From positions 1 through 53,371 of the IMG/VR virus record IMGVR_UViG_3300048554_000080: a stretch of 53,371 nucleotides of DNA. One strand, given 5' to 3'. The notes beneath the pieces were generated by a model that was given only the letters and a program-made list of their open reading frames with translations, searched no databases and had not been told where the DNA came from. The stretch comes from a virus. Below, in pieces: positions 17,309-22,879 of this stretch (position 1 is its first letter; each line of letters opens with the position of its first letter). The translations under genes and the position numbers were made by a program.

Positions 17309-17847
17309 CTATCTGGCGCAATAAAGTGCATTATTATTACATTAATTGGCGCATATTATTGCTTGTTGACAGAACGTGTACACAAAACCCCCAAATATCG
17401 ACACGAAAACCTACTAAGTTTACAAATTAAGTCCGTAGGGCCCCCGGTCTCGTTGACAATACCTATTTTTCCAAATTCGGTCAGGGTTGTATACGGTAAC
17501 GGGTACCCCCCCCGGTGGCAGTGGCGGCCCCGGCAAGCCCCGCCGTTGCTAGGTTTCCGGCGGATCGACCACAACCGCGATCACTCGGCCCGGGTAAAGC
17601 CCCGGCATTGCTGGCGATAACGCGCTCCGGGCTCATAACGTAAAGATATGCCCGGCGGATATCCGGCCCGGTTGCCGGTTGCGCGTGTTGACGATTTCAA
17701 AACGACCGAGGGCCGGGCGGCCGGGTGTACGCTATACGCTACACAATAACGCCTAAGCCCCGAACGGTTGCCGGGGGGTGTTACCCTATGGGCCCGGGTT
17801 AAATCCCGGCTATGGGCTCGACATTGCGCCGAGTAAACACCGGGCAC
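17309..17847. other. Non-coding segment at the left edge of the GC-rich island
   Basis: The first 130 bases are A/T-rich with the two TGGCGCA motifs; from about 17440 the composition switches abruptly to GC-rich with many CCCGG/CCGGG words. It contains a degenerate third copy of the island promoter region (GGGGCTTTACCCGGGCCG on the minus strand around 17586-17605) but no matching -10 and no convincing gene. Short open frames here lack ribosome-binding sites and have erratic composition. It may be a decayed cassette. Confidence 0.5.
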
Positions 17848-17872
17848 AAAAAAGCCCGGACAATGCCGGGCT
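17848..17872 (-). terminator. Island terminator, copy A
   Basis: Minus strand AGCCCGG-CATTGT-CCGGGCT followed by six T. It lies 22 bases after the stop of the 73-aa gene. The block 17848-17896 including the stop codon is a near copy of 18217-18267 (copy B). Confidence 0.88.
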
Positions 17873-17893
17873 GGTTTCGGTTATTGGGCCGGG

Positions 17894-18115
17894 TTAGCTG
17901 TAACGCTCGGCCCGGATGTTAGCGCCGACGGTATCAATAAAGAGATAGCCGAGCCGGTGGCCGATTGTGTCACCATGCCGCCACCGTTTCGAGAATCTAT
18001 AACCGGTTAACACTAGGGCCGGGGTAATGATAAACCCGAGGGCCCGGCGGATTGTGTAAGAACCCGGGAACCCTTCGAGACGTTCAAGCGCGATATGAAT
18101 TTGTCGATATTTCAT
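17894..18115 (-). CDS. Island cassette protein, 73 aa
   Basis: Starts MKYRQIHIALERLEGFPGS; basic, with a hydrophobic stretch (LGFIITPALVLTG) that could be one membrane helix. No recognised domain. It has its own promoter (18200-18171), the shared AAAGGAAATATAATT leader and its own terminator, so it is an independent single-gene cassette. GC-rich codon use differs from the rest of the genome. Confidence 0.65.
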   Translation of the reverse strand: MKYRQIHIALERLEGFPGSYTIRRALGFIITPALVLTGYRFSKRWRHGDTIGHRLGYLFIDTVGANIRAERYS

Positions 18116-18134
18116 AATTATATTTCCTTTGGTA
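18113..18134 (-). repeat. Conserved leader/RBS repeat, copy 1
   Basis: Minus strand CAAAGGAAATATAATTATG preceded by CTAC: an SD (AAAGGAA) and spacer essentially identical to 19564-19584 and 20554-20574. It ends in the start codon of the 73-aa gene. Copy 1 has one extra C before the SD. Confidence 0.9.
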
Positions 18135-18170
18135 GTGGAACCGGGGCGACCACCGCCCGGGCTTGGTTCG

Positions 18171-18200
18171 ATTCTACTACATTAATACGGCCCGGGTAAA
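18171..18200 (-). promoter_or_regulatory. Island promoter, 73-aa cassette
   Basis: Minus strand: TTTACC (18200-18195), 18-base spacer, TAGAAT (18176-18171). Spacer shares CGGG-C-G-ATTAAT with the promoter of the DUF932 cassette at 19649-19620, showing common origin. Confidence 0.6.
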
Positions 18201-18216
18201 GCCCCGAACACTGGGC

Positions 18217-18243
18217 AAAAAAAAGCCCGGACAATGCCGGGCT
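18217..18243 (-). terminator. Island terminator, copy B
   Basis: Minus strand AGCCCGG-CATTGT-CCGGGCT followed by eight T, 22 bases after the stop of the 52-aa gene. Stem, loop and the following GGTTCGGTTATTGGGCCGGG up to the stop codon match copy A. Confidence 0.9.
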
Positions 18244-18264
18244 CGGTTCGGTTATTGGGCCGGG

Positions 18265-18423
18265 TTAATCATCGACCAGCGGGGCCGCGTTGATTGCGTC
18301 GCACTGCGCAACAATAACCGGGTGCCATAGTTCCCGGTCTATCGGTTCGCCGGGCTCATAATTAGCTAGGGCCCATTGTTGAAATTCCCGGGTTTCGGTT
18401 GCGTTCAATTCTCGAAATATCAT
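18265..18423 (-). CDS. Small island protein, 52 aa
   Basis: Translates as MIFRELNATETREFQQW, then ALANYEPGEPIDRELWHP, ending NAAPLVDD. ATG 18423 follows the stop of the 68-aa gene by one base (TAAAATG), implying translational coupling, and its stop is followed at the same distance by the same terminator as the 73-aa gene. Acidic, soluble, one Cys. The NYEPGEPIDRELWHP segment echoes NYEPGTDCAK in the 68-aa gene upstream. Not recognised. Confidence 0.75.
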   Translation of the reverse strand: MIFRELNATETREFQQWALANYEPGEPIDRELWHPVIVAQCDAINAAPLVDD

Positions 18424-18424
18424 T

Positions 18425-18631
18425 TTAGCGGCCCTCGGTTAAATGTTCGGCGGCGCTGGCGCGTACCTTGGCGCAATCCGTGCCGGGCTCATAGTTCGGC
18501 CAGTGTCCGGCCTCGACCATATCGCAATAATAAACCGCCTCGCGGATCTCATCGTTAAAGTCAGCGCGGCCCACCATGCCAAGGGCGATGATAAACACCG
18601 CCCCGGCTAGGATATAGGCTAGGCGGCCCAT
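18425..18631 (-). CDS. Small secreted or membrane protein, 68 aa
   Basis: N-terminal hydrophobic helix (LAYILAGAVFIIALGMVG, residues 4-21) like a signal anchor, then a short acidic domain with two Cys (YYCDMVEAGHWPNYEPGTDC) that could form a disulfide outside the cytoplasm. The YCDMV...GHWP...C pattern is one I have seen in small phage proteins of unknown role. Starts with TAATG overlap to the DUF932 gene. Confidence 0.75.
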   Translation of the reverse strand: MGRLAYILAGAVFIIALGMVGRADFNDEIREAVYYCDMVEAGHWPNYEPGTDCAKVRASAAEHLTEGR

Positions 18632-19566
18632 TACGCGGCCACCGTCAAAAATGCGTCGGACTCGATAAGCTTGGCGACTTCGCGCTCTCGGGCGTCGAGT
18701 GTTATCGCCGTGTTATCGACTTTGCCGGAATTGCGAACCCCGAACCGCTCGGAATTGTGCGAGGCGTAATTAGTCAGCGCCGAGTAAAGGGCCCAAACCG
18801 AACGGCCCCGGGCGTCGGCCTCGCGCTCGAATTGTTCCATCATTTTTTTAACTTTGCGCCCGGCCATATTGTTAGCATTTAGAACCGCCTCGGCCTCGGC
18901 TGGCGTAATTTGTTTGCTGGCCCATTGTTGCCATGTTCTAACCCGGGTTACATATTCGGCGCATTGTTCCTCGATAAACCCGGCGAATATTTCCGGGGTG
19001 AATCCCGAAGTATGGCGGGCGGCTTTGCGGGTATATTCCCCGGCCGTGCATCCATTGGTGCACCATAGATCCTGAGCACCGGCAAACAAGCGAACCGCGC
19101 CCGAACCGTTAAAACTATTAGTTAACCCGATTTTAAATAATAGCTGAGTACTCGACCCGTTTAGCTGGCGGATATCCGCGCCGAGCCCATCGAACAATAA
19201 TTCGATCCGGGTAAACTGGCCGCCATAACTGGCCGACTCTTTAAGGGTAACCCCGGCCAATGCGTGGCGGGGCAATGCCGACTCGGCCCCCTCGGTCATC
19301 ATCTCATATATGGGGCCGTTCGGGGCGATACCATACCGGGCCCCGACAACCCCGAGGGCGTCGCCATTATCCGAGCGGGTAACGGCCCGGCCAATGCTGG
19401 CGGGCAATTGGTCATATACCCCGCCCCAACTATTGGACGTTTCCCGGTTGGTATAAATCGGCTCGAGTATCGCTTCGAAATTTGTTTCGGCGGATAATTC
19501 CGGCCAGTTAAACCCGGGGCGATTGTTTGCAATGTTAAACACGTTGCTGTTGTTTTGAATGTTCAT
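18631..19566 (-). CDS. DUF932-like protein
   Basis: 311 residues. Start at ATG 19566 (MNIQNNSNVFNIANN) because the conserved island leader with SD AAAGGAA ends there; a longer frame would translate the leader. The core (ARYGIAPNGPIYEMM, then a strand-rich part, NSFNGSGAVRLFAGAQDLWCTNGC) has the order and motifs of DUF932 proteins carried by phages and plasmids. Biochemical role is not established to my knowledge. The C-terminal third is helical (RKVKKMMEQFEREAD). It heads a three-gene cassette with the 68-aa and 52-aa genes. High GC relative to flanks. Confidence 0.75.
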   Translation of the reverse strand: MNIQNNSNVFNIANNRPGFNWPELSAETNFEAILEPIYTNRETSNSWGGVYDQLPASIGRAVTRSDNGDALGVVGARYGIAPNGPIYEMMTEGAESALPRHALAGVTLKESASYGGQFTRIELLFDGLGADIRQLNGSSTQLLFKIGLTNSFNGSGAVRLFAGAQDLWCTNGCTAGEYTRKAARHTSGFTPEIFAGFIEEQCAEYVTRVRTWQQWASKQITPAEAEAVLNANNMAGRKVKKMMEQFEREADARGRSVWALYSALTNYASHNSERFGVRNSGKVDNTAITLDAREREVAKLIESDAFLTVAA

Positions 19567-19584
19567 AATTATATTTCCTTTGTA
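19564..19584 (-). repeat. Conserved leader/RBS repeat, copy 2
   Basis: Minus strand CTACAAAGGAAATATAATTATG, ends in the DUF932 gene start codon. Identical to copy 3 over this stretch. Confidence 0.9.
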
Positions 19585-19619
19585 GTTAAACGGCCGAGAC
19601 CACCCCGGCCGATTGTTTG

Positions 19620-19649
19620 AGTATAACCGATTAATCCGCCCCGAGTAAA
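19620..19649 (-). promoter_or_regulatory. Island promoter, DUF932 cassette
   Basis: Minus strand: TTTACT (19649-19644), 18-base spacer, TATACT (19625-19620). Homologous to the 73-aa cassette promoter. Confidence 0.6.
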
Positions 19650-19669
19650 GGGCGTTATTAATGTAATAG

Positions 19670-19777
19670 CTAAAGCGTCCCGGCGGCCCACGAAAGCACC
19701 CACCACCAAAAGACACAAAAGCCAATGACGGTATAAAGCGGCCGGATTGATCCGAGCGGGTCTTTTTCTTTTTTCAT
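19670..19777 (-). CDS. Small membrane peptide, 35 aa
   Basis: MKKEKDPLGSIRPLYTVIG followed by FCVFWWWVLSWAAGTL: a charged N-terminus then one Trp-rich membrane helix. Its ATG overlaps the stop of the 260-aa gene (ATGA), the usual coupling geometry here. Trp-rich single-pass peptides are found next to phage accessory genes; role unknown. Below most gene-calling cut-offs, so easily missed. Confidence 0.6.
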   Translation of the reverse strand: MKKEKDPLGSIRPLYTVIGFCVFWWWVLSWAAGTL

Positions 19778-20556
19778 ATGGCAACCGCCAAAATGCGCTC
19801 GGCATGTTTCGCCCCGTTACCGTGAACCACCGCCGCGATATTGGCGGCCTTAGTTCCCGAGCCTTGGCAAAGTTTGCATTTTTCGCACGTTGTGCGCTGG
19901 CCGCCCTCTTTAGTCGCCGGGCATATAATCTCACCCTTTGCTACTTTATCGGCCCCGGTTATTACCCGGAACGTGCGCCGACCGGCGGCCCAATGTTTGC
20001 GAGCGTCGGCCAAACTGTCGGCGGATATCATACAAGCGGCCGCGATAACATCCCGGGCCTTTTTATTAATAAGGGCGAATTGGTGACTATACCCCGTCCA
20101 GCCCTTGGCGTTAGTTAATAGGGCCGACCATATAGCATGGGGCACCGCCGCCGGGTCACCATAGGCACCGAGGCGGATTGTTTGCCCGGCCCCATAATCG
20201 GCCAGCGCCCCGGGCTCAATTGTAGGATACCGGCCGCGTTGTAATGTTTTCCATATATTAAGCGGGGCATGGTAAAGGGTGACATAACAAGGGCGATTGT
20301 TTGCGGTGCCCTTCTCTTTATCCGGGGCCGGTTCACCCTTTAAAGGGCAAGCGCCGCATATGCCATAATCTAACCCGAGCCGATTAATTTCCAGCGGGTC
20401 ACGTTCGGGGTCATCGGCTAAAATCCAAGTTTGCAACATGCCGCCGGTTTTGGCGTTGTTACTTTTAACCGTTGCAATGCAAACAATGGGCGAACCATCG
20501 AGAACCGACGGCCCACGGTAAAGAATACCCGCGCCGGGGTGCTTTGTTTTTTTCAT
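19774..20556 (-). CDS. Cys-rich island protein (260 aa), DUF7227/Gp88-like
   Basis: Start at ATG 20556 (MKKTKHPGAGILYRG) at the end of the third leader repeat. Two metal-binding-type clusters: CGACPLKG near residue 77 and CPATKEGGQRTTCEKCKLCQG near 218-238, separated by an alpha/beta core containing RLGAYGDPAAVP and GYSHQ. This layout resembles phage/plasmid proteins I recall as Gp88 or DUF7227 types; I am not certain of the family. Iron-sulfur or zinc binding is inferred from the Cys spacing. No enzymatic role known. Confidence 0.7.
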   Translation of the reverse strand: MKKTKHPGAGILYRGPSVLDGSPIVCIATVKSNNAKTGGMLQTWILADDPERDPLEINRLGLDYGICGACPLKGEPAPDKEKGTANNRPCYVTLYHAPLNIWKTLQRGRYPTIEPGALADYGAGQTIRLGAYGDPAAVPHAIWSALLTNAKGWTGYSHQFALINKKARDVIAAACMISADSLADARKHWAAGRRTFRVITGADKVAKGEIICPATKEGGQRTTCEKCKLCQGSGTKAANIAAVVHGNGAKHAERILAVAI

Positions 20557-20574
20557 AATTATATTTCCTTTGTA
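20554..20574 (-). repeat. Conserved leader/RBS repeat, copy 3
   Basis: Minus strand CTACAAAGGAAATATAATTATG, ends in the start codon of the 260-aa gene. Confidence 0.9.
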
Positions 20575-20613
20575 GTGTTTAAGGGCCGCCACCACAGCGA
20601 ACCCATAACCCCG

Positions 20614-20641
20614 ATTATATACAAGCGCCACCAGTTAGCAA
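20614..20641 (-). promoter_or_regulatory. Island promoter, 260-aa cassette
   Basis: Minus strand: TTGCTA (20641-20636), 16-base spacer containing TGGTGGCGC, -10 TATAAT (20619-20614). It differs from the other two island promoters but carries the GCGCCA motif shared by the flanking regulatory regions. Confidence 0.6.
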
Positions 20642-20760
20642 GTAACAAAGGGCACAGCTAAACCGGCTAAATTATTTTTTTATTTTTTTATTACACTCCT
20701 ACATGTATATATGTATGGGTATGATTAATGTGGGAATAATGGCGTAACTGTATTTTAGTC

Positions 20761-20789
20761 TTGACGCGCCAGTCTTTTTTTTAGTACCT
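20761..20789 (+). promoter_or_regulatory. Rightward promoter-like repeat, copy 1
   Basis: TTGACGCGCCAGT followed by C, eight T and AGTA. Nearly identical to 21268-21293 ahead of the integrase. The TTGACG is a good -35; the matching -10 (GTACCT) is poor, so activation or a different sigma contact may be needed. It lies 55 bases before the 89-aa gene. Confidence 0.5.
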
Positions 20790-20818
20790 CTTTAAAACCA
20801 GAGAGGAGAGGAGAGCAG

Positions 20819-21088
20819 ATGAAAAATGATAGGAAAGTATTAGATAAAAGCATACCTCCGCTAGGTTACGAAATGACAATTGAAGAAGCATGGCAGGGTA
20901 TCGCCAACTTTTACGATGCCATAGAAATAGCTGAAGCCGGGCATCGTGCCGATTTTATTCAACTAAACCATTCTAAAGTAGTCATCAAGGCAGATCGGGC
21001 GGGAGAAAATCCTGATGCGATGATAACAGTCTGCCCTGACAAGTGTCCCGAATATGGGGCACCACATTTAAAATTAGTCGAAGACTAA
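20819..21088 (+). CDS. Unknown 89-aa protein, first early gene
   Basis: ATG at 20819 behind a purine-rich leader with repeated GAGAGGAG (strong ribosome-binding site). Soluble alpha/beta pattern (YEMTIEEAWQGIANFYDAIE), late CPDKCPEYG with two Cys. No helix-turn-helix is evident, so I do not call it a repressor or excisionase, although its place ahead of the integrase would suit a regulator. Confidence 0.7.
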   Translation: MKNDRKVLDKSIPPLGYEMTIEEAWQGIANFYDAIEIAEAGHRADFIQLNHSKVVIKADRAGENPDAMITVCPDKCPEYGAPHLKLVED

Positions 21089-21106
21089 ATCTACCTTCAT
21101 CACAAT

Positions 21107-21151
21107 AAAAAAAGGCCCCGAAACGTCCAAAAAGGATATTCCGGGGCCTTT
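21107..21151 (-). terminator. Leftward terminator between the 89-aa gene and the integrase
   Basis: AAAGGCCCCG pairs with CGGGGCCTTT. The run of seven T follows the stem only when read on the minus strand (A-run 21107-21113), so its best orientation stops leftward transcription coming from the integrase/attP side. A weak rightward terminator with only three T is also possible. Confidence 0.75.
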
Positions 21152-21267
21152 GGTGGTGCCATTTTAAGGGGGAAGTGGCACCTCGCAGTGTTAAGAGCGG
21201 GAGGAGTACTCCTAACAGTATTAAGACTACTATAATGCCCTTAGTAGGTCAACACTTATACCCATAG

Positions 21268-21296
21268 TTGACGCGCCAGTTTTTTTTAGTTATCGT
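21268..21296 (+). promoter_or_regulatory. Integrase promoter (repeat copy 2)
   Basis: -35 TTGACG (21268-21273), 17-base spacer with GCGCCAG and eight T, -10 TATCGT (21291-21296). Shared with 20761 over 25 bases apart from one inserted C. Predicted start about 28 bases before the integrase ATG. Confidence 0.55.
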
Positions 21297-21330
21297 ATTT
21301 ACCGAACTCATAACTTTAAGGGGTATACGA

Positions 21331-22416
21331 ATGACAAAATATTTAGAAGAAAGGACAACGGCGGATGGAAAGGTGTTTTATGCCTTCAACCCATCCCGGG
21401 GAGTAAGAGACGCATTGAATCTGCGTTACCAGAAGTTCCCCAACAAGCGTGATGCTGTGAAGTATTGCCAGCAAGTGGCGCTAGAATTTAGTTTGCACCG
21501 CCGCAAGCATGAAGGCACGATCAAAGTCGATGACGATAGTGTAGAAGGCTTGATTAATTTCTATAAAACCACGCAAGAGTGGATAAAATTAGCTGATAAC
21601 AGCAAAACTTTCTACAATTTACAGCTAAGAACAGCCACAGAGATGCAATTAGACGCATCTAAACTCGCATTTGGTCAAGTAAAGGCAAAAAACATCACTG
21701 CTACACAAGCAGACAAGCTGTTTACGCTTATCCAGCGGGAATATAGCGACCATAGAGCCAGCCACGTCGTTAAAGTACTGAGGAAAGTATACAACGTAGG
21801 CTACCGACACGACAAAGTGCCCGCAAACCCGTTCAGTAATATGAAAATACCCGGCTTGGCTACTCGCAAGGTACTCTGGGAGCCCAAACAGGTGTTTAAA
21901 TTGATCGATACAGCCGACAAGATGGGGTATCCATCTATCGGTACGGTGACTTTGCTTACCTACGACCTCTGTGCAAGGCCCGGGGACATGAGACAACTAA
22001 CGTGGGCGAATTACCACGACAGTCAGTTTGCTTATGTTCAGGAAAAGACTAAAACCATAATGGGGGTAGCCGCTTCTCCTAGGCTCGTAGAGAGGTTGAA
22101 GAAGTATCATCAATACGATTCATCAGATATAGAACGTGAAGGTTGTATTGTGGTCTGTGAGACTACGGCAATGCCGTACAGCAAAGACCTACTGGTCAAA
22201 TACTTTGCCCGGATTAGGAAACAAGCGGGGCTACCCTCGCACCTACAACTACGGGATCTCCGCAGGACAGGTGCAACCGAGATGGCCGAGGCTGGTTGTA
22301 CAGAAGATGAACTGAGAGCCGTTACGGGGCACCAATCCCGTGAGATCTTGGCGACCTACGTCCGACCAACAATGAAGTTAGCAACGTCCGCAATCAACAA
22401 GAGGTTCGCATCGTGA
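21331..22416 (+). CDS. int: Tyrosine recombinase integrase
   Basis: 361 residues from ATG 21331, chosen because AAGGGG lies 8 bases upstream; the longer frame would begin inside the promoter. N-terminal arm- and core-binding region (residues 1-170), then catalytic domain: R216 in CARPGDMRQLTW, a Lys at 239 or 241, R311 in RDLRRTGATEM, H334 in TGHQ and nucleophile Y343 in ATYVRP. The usual His of the HxxR box is Arg308. It catalyses site-specific integration and, with an excisionase, excision. A putative attP matching an initiator tRNA lies 250 bases downstream. Stop overlaps the next gene (GTGA). Confidence 0.92.
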   Translation: MTKYLEERTTADGKVFYAFNPSRGVRDALNLRYQKFPNKRDAVKYCQQVALEFSLHRRKHEGTIKVDDDSVEGLINFYKTTQEWIKLADNSKTFYNLQLRTATEMQLDASKLAFGQVKAKNITATQADKLFTLIQREYSDHRASHVVKVLRKVYNVGYRHDKVPANPFSNMKIPGLATRKVLWEPKQVFKLIDTADKMGYPSIGTVTLLTYDLCARPGDMRQLTWANYHDSQFAYVQEKTKTIMGVAASPRLVERLKKYHQYDSSDIEREGCIVVCETTAMPYSKDLLVKYFARIRKQAGLPSHLQLRDLRRTGATEMAEAGCTEDELRAVTGHQSREILATYVRPTMKLATSAINKRFAS

Positions 22417-22664
22417 GGATGCAAGGGGTGCCTCATTACCCCGACCTCATAATATGTGATTTCTGCGGGAGATCTACTCGCGGAGTCATCTACCCAAACG
22501 AGCCTGATTCGGTTAAATGCACATCATGTCATATGGAATTAACTGATGTAGCAACTAGTGTAGTGGTTAACGGAGAGTGGAAAAACGACCAAAAACGATC
22601 ACTCCACTCCACTGATATAGTTACTGACGCTCTAAATCACTTAGCAAACAATGACTTAGACTAG
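22413..22664 (+). CDS. Small zinc-ribbon protein
   Basis: 83 residues from GTG 22413 (overlapping the integrase stop) or ATG 22419. Two CxxC pairs, CDFC (near residue 17) and CTSC (near 38), form a zinc ribbon; the C-terminal half is acidic and helical. Coupling to the integrase and position beside attP suggest a DNA-binding helper such as a recombination directionality factor, but this is inference; the family is not recognised. Confidence 0.7.
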   Translation: MRMQGVPHYPDLIICDFCGRSTRGVIYPNEPDSVKCTSCHMELTDVATSVVVNGEWKNDQKRSLHSTDIVTDALNHLANNDLD

Positions 22665-22667
22665 ACT

Positions 22668-22708
22668 TGGTTGCGGGAGTAGGATTTGAACCTACGACCT
22701 TCAGGTTA
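22668..22708 (-). other. attP: Putative attP core: 3' half of an initiator tRNA (tRNA-fMet) gene
   Basis: Minus strand reads TAACCTGAAGGTCG (end of anticodon loop, 3' anticodon stem, variable loop), then a T-arm GTAGG-TTCAAAT-CCTAC and acceptor 3' strand TCCCGCA-ACCA. This is the 3' half of bacterial tRNA-fMet; the ACCTGAAGGTCGTAGG form is the alphaproteobacterial variant, with T instead of C after CCTAC. No 5' half is present, so it is not a functional tRNA. Identity starts just after the anticodon, a usual crossover location. It lies 3 bases after the gene following the integrase. Confidence 0.85.
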
Positions 22709-22796
22709 GGTAGAAGTTCAATAATAACAATGAGTTAACTAGGGGTTTAATGGTTAAGCGCATAACTAATGTAATAGTTGAACTATAGTAAAACTG

Positions 22797-22825
22797 TTGA
22801 CGGATGCTAAAAACCATGTTAAAAA
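22797..22825 (+). promoter_or_regulatory. Promoter for the replication genes
   Basis: -35 TTGACG (22797-22802), 17-base spacer, extended TG, -10 TAAAAA (22820-22825); start near 22832, then a 48-base leader with AGGGAG before the primase ATG. Its TTGACGGAT start resembles the promoter at 16429. Confidence 0.6.
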
Positions 22826-22879
22826 AGCGAGGCCGCTCCGGGGCCGAGCTACCCCTAATACTCGTTTTAAGGGAGACTT

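Noticed and set aside
17454-17494. Rightward promoter TTGACA ... GTATAC in the island edge
   Set aside because: Spacing is about 29 bases, too long for a standard promoter, and no gene follows.
17356-17847. Open frames on both strands in the GC-rich gap
   Set aside because: They overlap each other, lack SD sequences and have Arg/Gly/Pro-rich translations typical of GC-rich non-coding DNA.
20690-20730. Poly-T/ATGTAT repeats as a replication origin
   Set aside because: A/T-rich and slightly repetitive but without iteron structure or a recognisable initiator gene; not enough to call an origin.
22668-22708. A functional tRNA gene
   Set aside because: Only the 3' half is present; sequence beyond the anticodon loop does not pair, so it is an attachment-site remnant.
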